From Solanum dulcamara (lineage: Eukaryota > Streptophyta > Magnoliopsida > Solanales > Solanaceae), in NCBI RefSeq assembly GCF_947179165.1, contig NC_077248.1, forward strand, positions 14,856,256 through 14,920,255: DNA of 64,000 nt, given 5' to 3'. A program made the position numbers and the translations under genes. Under the pieces are notes generated by a model that saw only the letters and a list, made by a program, of their open reading frames with translations, was not told the origin of the DNA and made no database searches. Every line of letters starts with the position of its first letter. Position 1 is the first letter of the stretch. Shown here in pieces: positions 1 through 11,594 of the stretch.

Positions 1-509
1 AACCAAAGACAAGCAAAGACCTGTACAGGCTAACAAAAAAGAAAGGATCTCAAAGAGAATTTTGGAGCCTGTTAGCATTTTCAAGGTCGCTCGACTAACG
101 TCTCCACTTATCCGTTTGAGCTGAAACTTCATCAGGTATGCACATATAACCTTTTCTTTAGCCTTGCAAGATTTGAAGGCTTTTTGCCCAAGTTGGAGCT
201 TCCAAATAACAAATTTCTCTCTCTTTAGGCTTAAGACAGCTGATTGTGTCCCATGTGTGACCAGCCTAGGCTTCCAATCAAGATTCCTATATCTGTTAAG
301 CCAAGAAGGAAGAGAAGACAAAATAGAAACTACTCTACTCCTTACCTCTAAAGTTAGACTGGTTATTCTAAGAAAATAATAAAGATAGTAATAAGGAAGA
401 GAGATTTTCCTTTTGCCAGGAGTTCTAACTGTGAGAACTTCAAGGTATTTATAGCTATGCATAGACAAAACCATGTTGAAGTTTTAGTTAGAACCAAAAA
501 TGGAATGAG
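1..509 (-). other. 3' UTR of LINE copy A (incomplete)
   Basis: This non-coding stretch follows the stop of the LINE RNase H domain at 510. Parts of it, for example around 390-460, resemble the matching stretch of LINE copy B around 50970-51020. No poly(T) run marking the LINE 3' end is seen before base 1, so the UTR continues outside the window. Short open frames here have no recognisable content. Confidence 0.6.
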
Positions 510-1586
510 TTAGGGAGGTTTCTTGATTCTCCTGAGTTTCTTTCTTATGAAAGAAGGCATTTCCAGCTTGTCCATCTCAAGGTATGCCTTAGCTTGTTTA
601 GGGAGATCATGCACAGTGAAATAGAGTTTAGGAGATTTGCATTTGTGTCTGTGTTTGGATAAGACATCAGCTGTGTAGTTTGCTTCTCTAAGGATGTGTT
701 TACAGCTGAAAGTTTGGAATTGGTTGATGATGTTGTTTAAATTGTCCAGCAACTCCTTTATTGACCAAGGGGGTTTTGCTTCTTGTTGTAACCACCTGAT
801 TAGGAGTTGAGAATCTACCTCTAACTCTACCTGTAAATAACCAAGATGAATACACCAAGATAGACCAAAGATAGCAGCCCTGATTTCTGCTTGGTTGTTA
901 GTTTCTTCCCCCAATGGAATTGCATAGGCAAAGATAAGGTCACTATGAGTATTTCTAAGTATTCCTCCTTCACCAATGTTGCCTGGGTTGTTAAGGGAAC
1001 TACCATCTGTATTTAGCTTTACCATGTGATCACCTGGTTTGATCCAGCATACAGGGGTAATTTTGGTGTCATGGTAGCATTGTTCCACTGAAATGACTAG
1101 GTCCTTCCAGTTATTTGGCCATTCAATATAAGGAAAAGCTGTGATGAGCAAGTTAGAGATGCCTTTGTAGACAGAAAATTTGACTCTTGAAAGGTTAGAT
1201 TTCTTCCCACTATATTTGGAAGCACATCTATTCTTCCATAAGTTCCAATAAATAAAGACAGGGATTGCTTGTAACAGGAGTTTATGTGCTTCATTCTTGT
1301 ATTTAGATGTCCACCATCTCATAAGCATATTTCTAAGAGGTGTGTAATCCTTTTTTATGCCCAAAGAATCAACAAACACCTTCCAAGTATTCTTGGCAAA
1401 GGTTCCTGCAACAAAGGTGTGATCAATGGTGTCTTGGCCAGGTCTATCACAATAATGGCACTGAGAGGGGGCTTTGCCAAAGCTGGTTATTTTCTCATTG
1501 GTAGGTAATTTCCTTCTAAAAGCTCTCCAAACAAGAAAGGAGCATTTGAAAGGTATTAGTTGGTGCCAAGTACATGCATTCAGCAT
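510..1586 (-). pseudogene. LINE A ORF2 C-terminus: zf-RVT and RNase H
   Basis: This is the C-terminal part of the LINE ORF2 polyprotein, open for 358 codons. The first third has Cys/His-rich sequence typical of the zf-RVT region (C-H-Y-C, then D-H-T-F-V-A-G). From about residue 190 comes an RNase H domain that would remove template RNA from the RNA:DNA hybrid. The four acidic positions are all present: Asp in NTDGSS, Glu in NNQAEI, Asp in EVDSQ and Asp in NYTADVLSKH. The segment is out of frame with the upstream RT part, so it is a fragment and not a stand-alone gene; the Met start is incidental. Confidence 0.88.
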
Positions 1587-2180
1587 AGTATTTGTCCTCT
1601 TGTCTCTAATGAGCTCCCAAGCAAAAGAACAACTGAACTCTCCATTGGTATTAAGAATCCATCATGGATGGTCTTGTTTGAGGGGATGGTAGCTGAATTG
1701 AGTTGCTAAAATGTTAGAAACAAACTGAGGAGGGGCTTTTTAGATAATGAGATCAATATTCCATTGTCCATTAGTTAGAAAAGCTGAAACTTGGGTGTGG
1801 TTAAACCTACAGCTATTAGCAGAAAAGTGAGCTAAAGGGCCAACACTTAGCCAGTTGTCTCACCAAAAAAGGCAAGAGCCAGACTTAATTTGCCACTGAA
1901 TGTGAGGCTCAATGTTGTGTTTGTTGTTCATGAGGTGCTTCCAAATTAAGGACTGACCAGTGTCCCACTTTTTTGTAATAATATTGGCCCTCTGACAGTA
2001 TTTGGATTTAAGGAATTCTCCCCACAAGGTGTTCTTTGTTCTAAGGGTCCACCACTGCTTGTATTGAAAAGATTTAACCACATCAGTGATTTGTCTAAAC
2101 CCTATGCCCCCTTCATCATAAGGATAGCTAAGGTTCTTCCATGAGGACCAGTGGTACTTCCTCTTGTCATTTTTCCATCC
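1587..2180 (-). pseudogene. LINE A ORF2 connection region, frameshifted
   Basis: This joins the RT domain to the zf-RVT/RNase H part. A 73-codon open piece at 1860-2081 (starting MVKSFQYKQWWTLRTKN) matches the same region of LINE copy B at about 52545-52660. Stops and at least one frameshift separate it from both neighbours. It has no catalytic motif of its own and is identified by position and by similarity to copy B. Confidence 0.75.
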
Positions 2181-2978
2181 CTAGAAGAAGTTAGCAGTGA
2201 TGCTCTGAATCTGCTTGATGATGGTTGAGGGAGGGATGCTGGCTGAAAGCAAATGTATTGGCATGGCTTGAATAACATGCTTCACAAGAATAGCTCTACC
2301 CCCATAGCTTAGGATTTTAGCATGCCAACCAGTGATCCTGCTTACAACTTTTGCAATAAGATCAGAGTAGTAAATAACTCTTTGCCTACCAATATAAATA
2401 GGACATCCCAAGTATGTTATAGGACTACTCTTTTGGTTGAAACCAGTGATACTCTTGATTCTCAGTACAGTAGACTTGAAAGCATTGGAGGGAACCATGA
2501 AATGATTTTTTTGCTTGTTAATCAATTGTCCAGAAACTCTTTCATAGGTACTTAATGTTTCCATAATGAGAGCTAAGGTGTTCCTTCTTCCAGAAGTAAA
2601 GATGATGATATCATCTGCAAAACTCAGATGATTGATCTGAGGTCCCTTTTTTGCCATAAAGAAACCATGGAATTGGGGATGCTGATGAAGATTATTCAGT
2701 AGTCTGGATAGCACTTCAGCACCTAGGACAAATAAAGTAGGGGAGAGAGGATTACCTTGTTTGAGACCCCTTGTGGAGTGAAATAAACCATTTCTTGAAC
2801 CATTGACTATAACAGAGTACCAGTTATCAGCCATGATTCTCCAAACCATGTCAATGAAAGTTTCTTTAAACCCCATTCTTCTTATCACAAGACAAGTGTA
2901 ATTCCAAGAGACCCTATCATAAGCCTTGGTCATGTCAAGTTTTATCACAACATTGCCTCCAACATTTGGTTTTTTGAT
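2181..2978 (-). pseudogene. LINE A ORF2 reverse transcriptase domain
   Basis: This is the core RT of the LINE, which would perform target-primed reverse transcription. Visible motifs are the Asp-containing KLDMTKAYDRVSW block, STRGLKQGNPLSP and the catalytic box SFADDIIIF. FADD is intact, but the residue after GLKQG is Asn, where copy B and most plant LINEs have Asp. The open frame runs about 255 codons from 2948; the preceding RT fingers continue in the upstream piece ending at 2979, with an in-frame stop between them. It is broken but well preserved. Confidence 0.92.
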
Positions 2979-4670
2979 CTAGTGGATTATTTCCTGGGCA
3001 AGCATTATATTTTCAGAGATGTTTCTATTCTTGACAAAGCTAGATTGGTTCAAGGAAATGAGGTCGGGGAGAATAGGAGCAAGTCTTAGGTAGAGGAGTT
3101 TGGAAATGATTTTTTTAGTGAAGTTGCTAAGGCTTATGGGTCTGAACTCAGAGATTTTTGTAGGATGGTTTACTTTTGGGAGTAGAACCAAACAAGTATG
3201 GGTGAAATATTTAGGCATAGTTTGTCCACAAAAGAAGGATGTGATCACTTTAAGGAGGTCTTCTTTGATGATGTCCCAGCACACCTGAAAGAAAGTTCCA
3301 TTCATCCCATCAGGGCCAACAGCAGAGTGAGGATTCATAGTAAAAACAGTAGTTTTCACTTCTTCCATAGTAGGCATGGCTTGTAAATCATCATTGTCTT
3401 TGTCAGTCACCATTGTAGGGATACAATGGAGTATCTGCTGTTGGATGTGCTCCTCCTTTCCAGTAAATATTTGTTGGAAATATTCACAAGCAGCATCAGC
3501 TATCTCTTTATCACCTTGCACCCAAGAGCCTTCTTCATTTTGGATCCTGTGGATGTAAAGCTTTCTTCTACTGCCTCTGATGAGAGCATGAAAGTAGCTA
3601 GAGTTCCTGCCACCTTCTTTGAACCAGTGAAGTTGAGACTTTTGTCTGAGGATAGAATCCTCCATCTTCATATATCTAATGTACTCAGCATTGATAGCAT
3701 ATAGTTGAGACCTATTTTCATTGGTGTTTATACTGATCAGATTCTCTTCAGCTTGTCTAGCCTTCTCCTCATATTCTTTGACTTTAGCATAGATGTCTCC
3801 AAATTGATTTCTTGACCAGCAGCTAAGAGTAGCAGTAAGTCTTTTTATTTTCTGATGAAAACTCCACATTGGATTTCCATTAGAAGGTCTGATCCAGCAA
3901 TTCTTGACAGTATCCATGAAAGAAGGTTGTTCAGGCCAGCAGTTCAGGAATTTGAAATACTTGATGGGGTTGTGTTGTTGGTCAATCATTTCTAAGAGCA
4001 AGGGGCAGTGATCAGAACCCACAGAAGGAAGATGAGTAATGCTGGTATGGGGCATGGTCTCTAGCCAGTTATCATTAACCATCCCTCTATCAAGTCTCTT
4101 CCAAATTCTAAAGTTGATACCTCTCAGGTTGGACCAGGTGTATTTCTGACCTGAGAAACCAAGGTCTTGAAGACCTGAAGCCTCAATAATGCTAATGAAC
4201 TTAAAACTCTTTCTCATATTATAGGGGACACCCCCTAATTTTTCTTCAGGGTCTACAATAACATTAAAATCTCCTATAGTGCACCATGGATTGGATATAG
4301 TAGACTGCTGTAGAAGGCTATCCCATAAAGGTCTTCTGAGATGATCTTTACATTTAGCATAGACAAAGGTAGTGATGAATTTATTTGGGATCAAGGCATG
4401 ATTGAGCTCACAAGTGATTAGTTGCTCATCATTCTTCAAAATCTTGCAATTCACATCTTTGGTCCAGAAAATCCAAATCTTACCATTGGGATTGTGGATG
4501 GCATGGTCCATATTGAGCTGGTTTCTGAAGTATTGTAACTGAGAGTTATCAGAAAAAGGTTCCATTAGAGCTATAAGAGAAATTTGATGGATATTTTTGA
4601 GAAGTTTTATTCTATCCATGGCTCCTTCGGTATTAATACCCCTTACATTCCAGCTAAGGGTACTAATCAT
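2979..4670 (-). pseudogene. LINE A ORF2 N-terminus: APE endonuclease and RT fingers
   Basis: This 563-codon open frame is the start of LINE ORF2. Residues 1-230 form an apurinic-endonuclease-like domain that would nick target DNA. Its motifs are SWNVRG at the start, the LMEPF glutamate, GDFNVI near residue 130 and GSDHCPLL near residue 220. The remainder is the linker and the N-terminal RT fingers (GPDGMNG, LLPKV, FRPISLSN, NRNISENIMLAQE). The ATG at 4670 is chosen because it overlaps the ORF1 stop as ATGA, an arrangement repeated in copy B. The frame ends just before the RT palm. Confidence 0.92.
4667..4670 (-). promoter_or_regulatory. ATGA overlap of LINE ORF1 stop and ORF2 start
   Basis: On the minus strand the last ORF1 codon is followed by TGA, whose first two bases are shared with the ORF2 start ATG. 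The same four-base overlap occurs in LINE copy B at 55256-55259. This suggests ORF2 is translated by termination-reinitiation, but that is inference from position only. Confidence 0.6.
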
Positions 4671-6110
4671 TGAGAAATTCTTGAAGTATGGGACCTGGTA
4701 CTTGGTCTGCCTGTGGGGGCAGTTTTTGTAGAAATTTTTGCCTTGTTGCTAAATCTGGTCCTATGTATCCCTCTAGGAGATAGACCCTGTGAACTAGCCA
4801 CCTGTTGGATGTCTTCCTCATATATATTCTCAGAAGAGGGGTTGATGGTTTTGATTAAATGCTCACTTATAATATCATCTTCCTCCTGATCATGCAAGGG
4901 CTGATAATTATTATCTTCTTCATTTTCTGAATCACATACAGCATACTCATCAATAGGGTCCTGTATGTTGGTGTTGAAGGTGAAGTGATCTGTAGCTACC
5001 TCTGGAGTTTGAAAAGGGGTGATATATATACCCACCTGATCATCATCAAGTACAAATTGTTGACATCCCTGTTCACTTTGCTGCATTGCAACACTGTCAG
5101 TTAAAGGAGTTTGGCATTTCTCAAAAAGGTTTGTTTTCTTTTTGATGGCCTCTCTCCTTTTCTTGCTTAACTTGTTCTTTTTAGCATTAGAGTCTTTGCC
5201 ACTACTTCTTGCAATGGATCCCAAATCCTTGGCCATAGAGCCTAAGATATTTTGCATGGTAGAATCATCAGTAGGGGGATCTCTTCTGATGGATTCAGTA
5301 TTTGGTATGTCATTTTGAGCCTTGTGTGCAGGGGTAGCAGGGGCTGTAAGGGCACTCCTAAGGTCAGTGATATTCTCATGCAAAACATGAGACAAGATCC
5401 CTCCCCTTTTGGGTTCTCCATCCTGCAGATTAGTGGGGTTCTCCATTACTCCTCCAACCCTTCCTCCATCAACTACACAGCCAACAACAACAGAGATATG
5501 ATGTGGGGGTGTAAGGGGTATGGGGAGTAATAAGTCAATACCTGCATTCCTTGTTACACTGCTCCCTTGAGTAGTACCTTGTTGTTGAATTATGGTGTTT
5601 TCCTGCATTTTTGCTGAATTCTTCAAAGTGGAATTCCTTTGGTTACTTGGTTCTCCTGCATCTTGGTTATTGGTTTGATCCTGGATAACAAGATCAACAT
5701 AATTATTGGAAGTATAAATAGGAGTAGAGGACTTACCTAGACCTGTGATGTTTTGCTGAGGTTTATCAACTCCCCTGTTCTGCTGTGGTTGAATAGAGCT
5801 GATCACATTTGTTTGTTGGGGCTTGTTTTGTCCCTTAGACTGTTTCTTCCTCTGAACTTGACACAACAGTTCTTTTGCATTGTCAAGTGTTTGTTGTGGC
5901 TGAGCAGGAGCATCTTTTACAAATGTATTGATATTTGTGTCATCATGATCCTTGGTTAGCATGCCCTCCTTATTTTTGTTCATTTTTGCTGTTTCTTCTT
6001 CTTTTTTTTTTTTATTCTTCATCCCTTTTTTGTATATTACAAACATGTATCAAGTGACCCTGATGTTTGCAGTACATGCAGTAATCAGGTATATTTTCAT
6101 ATAAAATAGC
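4667..6110 (-). pseudogene. LINE A ORF1, C-terminal half with CCHC knuckle
   Basis: This is the C-terminal half of the LINE nucleic-acid-binding protein. At its start (about 6040-6095) is a CCHC zinc knuckle, C-M-Y-C-K-H-Q-G-H-L-I-H-V-C (CX2CX4HX4C). A stop follows in a lysine-coding A-run near 6000, then a 459-codon open frame that is polar, rich in Gln/Asn/Ser and probably disordered, with a basic SKKRREAIKKK patch. It ends in TGA overlapping the ORF2 ATG. It is known as a family feature that such ORF1 proteins bind LINE RNA; no enzymatic role is expected. Confidence 0.82.
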
Positions 6111-6830
6111 TTACCACCTCCCTAGAGCTTTATCAATTTTGTCATATCCCGGCCAAATATGGGGAGGTCTTTTATTGGTGAGGTTCACTTGAAGTCTCAC
6201 CTTGGCTATGCTTCCCCTTGTTTTTTGTATGGAAGCAGTGTCTAGATAAAGTACCTTCCCTACAGAGGCTAGCAGGGCAGTGGTGAACTCCATGTTATAA
6301 CAATGCCAAGGTAGTTCTGGTAAGGCTACCCAGATTGGCACTATTGGGGTTTCTTCATCCGGTTTAAAAGTAGGTGTCCATGTCTGAATCCTCATGAGTT
6401 GGCCCTCTATTGTCATTCTCTGCTTGGTCTAGACAGTATTGTAATCCAACTCATTGTCCAAGTCAATGTAGACATGTCTAGCATTGAAATGAGCAATTTT
6501 TACACCTCCTGAGAGCTGAGTTTGAATGATAAAGCTCCTTCTTATCAACTCTATCTTTGGCATGGTGTAGGTAAATTTGCCAACCAAGGTATATTTGCAT
6601 CTTTGAGCTGGTTTGTGCATAAAGTCTTCTTTTTCAAAAAACACAGCAGGTAGGTCCTGTTTGGTTGTGTATTCAGGGGTGGCTAATTCAATAGGAGCCT
6701 CATTCTTTGCTTGATTATTTCTGAGTTTGGCAGCAAAGGTCTGAACTACAGTGTAAGGGGCAGGCTGAAGGACCTGGTTCTTTAAGTTGGGAAAAATATT
6801 TTTCTGGGGGTTTTGGTTAGTGGAATTTGG
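6111..6830 (-). pseudogene. LINE A ORF1, DUF4283 domain
   Basis: This segment encodes the DUF4283 domain usual in plant LINE ORF1 proteins. It contains CKYTLVGKFTYTMPKIELI, the HVYIDLDNELDY strand, RIQTWTPTFKPDEETPIVP, and WVALPELPWHCYN leading to VGKVLYLDTAS. A TAG near 6430 replaces the Trp codon that copy B keeps, splitting the domain into two open pieces (6111-6416 and 6429-6644). It lies directly before the CCHC knuckle, the expected order. Confidence 0.88.
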
Positions 6831-8078
6831 TTAAGGTTGGGTATTGACTGATTTAGTTCCAACATGTCTAGGACCAACATTAGCATAGCTGATGGGCACC
6901 TTAGGTTGGCTAGTTTGAACCTGGATGTCAAAATTACTAGACACCTTAGGGAAGCTATTGTGGGTGGTGGTAGGCTGTTGAGTGTGTAGCTGGTTGCTAG
7001 TTTGAGGAATAGAATTGTTAGGCATTTTGGTAGGAATTTCAGGGCTACTTTTAGAATTGATTTTGGTATGATCAGTGCCCTGCAAGGAGTTACCTTGAAG
7101 GTCTGTAACATTAGCACTGTTACATTGCTGTGAAGTTCCTGAGGCATGTTTATCATTTTTGTAAAAAAGATGCATCGACTTTGCATTATCAATTGTGTGC
7201 ATATCGTCCTTTAGTTGATTGAATTGACCATATTGTTGATATTGGTCTTGAACCAATATGTGTTCTTCAGCTTGATTATCAGTGAAAATGTGCATATCAC
7301 CTTGACGAGTGTCACGACGACTTTTTGAATTTGAATTGGTTTTTGATGATTCGAGACACCTCTTGTGGATGGGAAGTTGCGCATTGCCCTTAGGGACATT
7401 TTGGATTTGATCTTGTGACAAATGGTTCGCCGGAGCTCCGGCGCCGGCACTCTGACAGTGACCCTGTAGATTTGGCAAATTCGAGCTAATTTGAGAGGAT
7501 TTGATTCTTTCTCTAGTGTTTGTGAGTTGCTGGTGGGGTGTATTTGTATCAATGAAACGCCCCGTTTTGCATTGGTTTCCACCTGAAAAAGTCGCCTGAG
7601 CTCCGACAACCTCGCCTGTACCATCATCCCCAATGATTTCACCGTCCATTTAGGTTGAAATTTTGGTGGTAGGAGCGCCATGAGATGGGGAACAAACCCA
7701 GGGGGTCCGCCGTCTCAAATGTCGCCGGAGCCCCTTCGAATATGAAGGCGCAACTCCGGCGACTCTGCGATGTTTCTCTCAGGCGTCGCCTGATCAGTGC
7801 TCTCAAATGGTGCAGTGGTTTGATCCAATTTTTGGACTGTATGTAGTCCAAAAGATAAGGAATCATCTACCATAATTCTTGATACTCGAATCAAACCATA
7901 TTTCTTAAAATTGATGATCTTGTGTGCAATTCTCAGCTCCTCTTCAGAGATAGTGAATGCATCAGTATTTTGTTGACCGATCGATTATTGTTGATTCAAA
8001 CCAGCTTCACTTGAAATTACAGTATTATTTTGCAGATTCAGAGTGTCATTAGTTGGTGATATTTGATGATCTATATTC
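6831..8078 (-). pseudogene. LINE A ORF1, N-terminal region
   Basis: This is the N-terminal part of LINE ORF1. It is a polar, low-complexity protein region rich in Gln, Ser, Asn and Thr with few recognisable motifs. The open frame 6831-7649 (272 codons) is the longest piece; upstream pieces to 8078 carry stops. The coding sequence is cut at 8078 by the LTR element and resumes at 16564. GC content is higher around 7430-7800 than in the surroundings. A 5'-truncated equivalent is present in copy B (57354-58528). Confidence 0.75.
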
Positions 8079-10682
8079 TGTCACGCCCCGGAAGGGTACC
8101 CTAGACGTAACCGGCACTCAGAAACCATTTTTGGCTCCCATGCGAACCACATAGCCTGATCACACATCCGTTCATTCATTCATTCAGCGGAAAATTTTAA
8201 AAAAAATAAAGAATAATTTAGCGGGCAACTCAAATCACCCATCCAACTCAAAGAATAAAGGCCATGGGCCGACAAATCAACTAAAATATTTGTCATTTAA
8301 AAATAGTTTGACAAGAATAACTCAATCGACTCATCACTATCTAGTCTATGAAGCCTTTATCACTACTATCTAATTGGTGCCAATGACATGTTCATGGCTA
8401 CCTCAAATCAAAATGAAAAGGGCTAACTCAATGCAAGAATACACAGACGGCGTCCTCCGAATATAGAGGAGGACTCACCAATACACTGAGTGCGAATAGA
8501 TCCCCAATGATGCTCCTATTGACGATCTCTTAAACATGTCTCTGCATCATGAAACGATGCAGGTCCAAATGGACGTCAGTACGTGGAATGTACTGGTATG
8601 TAATATGGTAGAATGGAACATACCTCAAGGAAGAATAGCAGCGGTCCAAATATCTCAAATTGAAAAGATAAGAGAGACTCAACAAGGCATTATAAGTCTA
8701 AAGTAATAATACATTTTTTTTGACAAAGACCAATCATATACCATACGATCCAATCCAATCATACACAATACAGTACAATCAAATCATTTACAATTCGATC
8801 CCTTTCAATCATGTACAATCCGATTATATACACTCAACTCAACAATCAACTCAATAATCAAATCCACTCTAGTCACATACCATTCTATTCAATCCAATCA
8901 CAATCCATCTACTCCAATCCGACCATATACAATCTACTCAACATTCAACTCAACAATCAGCTCAAAGGACTCAACTCAGTAAATATGCAAATTAAATTAT
9001 GCAATGTTTTACAATTCAACTCAAAGGACTCAACTCAATAAATATGTAGCAACTCACTCAAGTGTCCTAAGTCTAACAAGAAATAGTTTAGATAGGACTA
9101 ACTCATAAGCATAGAGCAACTCACTCAACTCAACTGACTCAGAGTACTATCAAGACCTAAATGGGAGTTTCTCTTAACCGACAACCAACACTTATGAGCC
9201 AGTGAAGGTACAACGAAACGACGTCGTTGCCACGCCTGTTCACACCTTGCCAGGGCATGAACGACGAACACTCATGGATCCAATCCAACCAGGTCCTATA
9301 ATGTCAGGACAAAAACTCTTGGGGAAACATCCGATTTTAACGGTTCAATCCCCCCTACATTTGGCAACACAGGTATTGGGTTCGAGTATGGACTATACTC
9401 TTGCCCAATTCGGTGCTCGATACTCCTCCCATGACTCCATTCTCAATAAACTCCTCCAACCATCTCAAACAAGCCCTCACGGCTAGTTTCATGTGGAACA
9501 TTGCCACCTAATCAACTCGGTTCTCATTTCAACTCAATTAGCTCATAATGACGAGTCTAATTGGACCTTCTTTCAAATCGACTCCTCTCAAATCATCAAA
9601 CTCTTCTCTTTAAAAATTTATACAATCTCAACTCAATGATTGCAGAAAATATTATGTACATAAAAATATAATTTCAACTCCTCAACTCAAACTCAAAATA
9701 GATACTTTAATGTAAAAATACTCAACTCATTTAAAGGCTTCTCATACTTAAACTCTTTTCTAAATCAAAGATAAAACTAATAATTCTTTAGACTCAAAAT
9801 AGTGTATGAGTAGTTTATGCAATAAGGTTCACAATTAATTTATTTAAAGCTCTTTCTCAAAAGATCATTTATTTTCAAAACATTCCTAAGACTCCACTCA
9901 ACTCAAATTATGCACATCACATACCACAAACTCACATTAGACTCCAATCCACTTCATCACATAACATCCTCATCAATATACCTCTTCGTCAACCATTCTA
10001 CATATATTAAATAAGCACCATTCACATCATCACTCACATCGTCACCAAAACATCATCATCACATCATTGTCAAGTATCATCATCACATCAATCATCAAAC
10101 ATCTACTCCAAAATCCTTATTTTTGTCCTATGTTCATTTTATAGAAGCAAAGGGACATTCTTAACTAATCAATTCATTCTTTCCATTCCAATCAATACAT
10201 ATATATACACACAACTATCCATCTCAACCTCAAGACATATATGACAAGAAATCTCATCTTGAGTTCATATGAATGAAACATGGACCCATACTCTCAACAA
10301 AACTCAACTCAAAAATATCGTCAATGCCTATAAATCTATATACAAAGATACATTTGTAGCCAAAAATATGAAATATAACTATTTAGTAACTCAAGTCATT
10401 AAAATCATCAATCAACCATTTGTATCTAAAAACATTCCATAGTTTAGGGAAAACTTTCAAGAAAACCTTTCTAGAAGGTGCAACTCTTTCACAACTCCTA
10501 ACCAACACATCTATAGGCATATGGAAGAACTTAATCCATATTTTTGGTTAGCCTTACATACCTTGTTTGAAGACTTTGAAGGAACTTGATGTTAGGTCTT
10601 CAATGGAAGGCTTGAATCCTTGAAACTCTTGAAGGCACCCTTTGTTGGAGATGGATTTGGAGAAGAAGAAGAAGAAGAGAGG

Positions 10683-11020
10683 GAAAATATTTAGGGCTTT
10701 TTAGAGAGAGAGAAGAGCTGAAAATAATGGTCCAAAATGCTCAAGGATGGTGTATATATAATTTCGAAAAAGTCCAAGTTGCCCCTCTTCCAAAAATCTG
10801 AAAATTTGGGCAGAAGTCTTGCTGGCGCTATAGTGGTGTATATATAATTTGGTGTATATATAATTTGGGCAAAAATCTGAAAATATTTAGGGCTTTTTAG
10901 AGAGAGAGAGGAGCTGAAAATAATGGTCCAAAATGCTCAAGGATGGTGTATATATAATTTGGAAAAAGTCCAAGTTGCCCCTCTTCCAAAAATCTGAAAA
11001 TTTGGGCAGAAGTCTTGCTG
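10683..11020. repeat. Tandem duplication of about 196 bp in one LTR
   Basis: The stretch beginning GAAAATATTTAGGGC at 10683 starts again at 10879, each followed by the GCTGAAAATAATGG and AAGTCCAAGTTGCCC sequences. The partner LTR has a single copy at about 15860-16010. The offset of 196 bp accounts for the LTR length difference. Confidence 0.9.
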
Positions 11021-11027
11021 TCGCTAT

Positions 11028-11160
11028 AGTGGCGCGTCGCGCCACTGCAGCGCCAAGCCAAAATAGGCCTAAAATCCTGCACATCTAATAGTGGCGCGTC
11101 GCGCCAAGGATTAAACTACTGAGGCTGTTTTCTGGCGCTATAGTGGCGCGTCGCGCCACT
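11028..11160. repeat. Three GC-rich palindromes in the LTR
   Basis: AGTGGCGCG-T-CGCGCCACT is a 19-bp palindrome with a single central base at 11028-11046 and again at 11142-11160; a shorter form is at 11092-11106. Counterparts at about 16013-16145 in the other LTR carry G-to-A changes at CpG in two of three copies. They are CpG-dense islands in an AT-rich LTR. Confidence 0.85.
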
Positions 11161-11578
11161 GGGGCGCCAAGCCTATATTTCGCCCAGGCCTGAATATTCC
11201 TGCAGTGCTAGTTCGTAGTAAAATGGCTATAACTTTTGAGTCCGAACTCCAAAAATTGCAATCTTGGTGTCGTTGGAAAGAAGACTCAAAGACCTTTAAT
11301 TTGGTAGTTCGTGGGCCACCCAGTTCTTTAAATCCTAGGAGATATGGTCATTTGAAGTTGACCCTTATACTAACTCATCCGAAAACTTAAATTGATTGGA
11401 GTTTTTTGGGCTCGACTTGGTGTTAGAGATCCCTTATGACCCCTAAACACATCTATCACACTTCAAATACTTTGGAATTAATCCTAAATCACATGTAGAA
11501 TTACAAGTCCTCCGGCCCGAGTCTACCCACACGTGAGAAATGTTTGATTATTTGCGAAAAAATTTCCGGGGTGTCACA

Positions 11579-11594
11579 TTATCTCCCCCTTGGG
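11579..11594 (-). promoter_or_regulatory. Polypurine tract of the non-autonomous element
   Basis: Read on the minus strand this is CCCAAGGGGGAGATAA, immediately before the LTR terminus TGTGACA. It would prime plus-strand DNA synthesis. Confidence 0.8.

Larger units (their letters stand above)
1..8078 (-). mobile_element. LINE copy A, main body (L1-like, RNase H-bearing)
   Basis: This is a non-LTR retrotransposon reading right to left. In order it shows ORF1 with a DUF4283 domain and a CCHC knuckle, then an APE-type endonuclease, reverse transcriptase, a zf-RVT-like segment and an RNase H domain. That domain order is typical of plant L1-type LINEs. Its 5' end lies on the far side of an inserted LTR element and resumes at 16564. 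The 3' end and poly(A) tract lie outside the window. Several frameshifts and stops make it a dead copy. A second copy of the same family is at about 49508-58528 and aligns domain by domain. Confidence 0.93.
8079..11578 (-). repeat. 3' LTR of the non-autonomous element
   Basis: It begins TGTCACGCCCCGG and ends CCGGGGTGTCACA, so the termini are inverted repeats with TG...CA ends. It is 195 bp longer than its partner because of a tandem duplication of about 196 bp starting at 10683. The sequence is rich in CTCAA-type pentamers between 8700 and 9100 and in CATCA-type runs near 10020-10100. Open frames at 8811-9041 and 9202-9486 recur in the other LTR and have no coding look. Three GC-rich palindromes lie at 11028-11160. 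Confidence 0.93.

Noticed and set aside
3100..3704. Plus-strand open frames opposite the LINE endonuclease and RT
   Set aside because: They are antisense shadows of the well-supported minus-strand ORF2.
8811..9486. Open frames duplicated at 13992-14667
   Set aside because: They lie in LTRs, are low-complexity, and their duplication is explained by the LTR pair.
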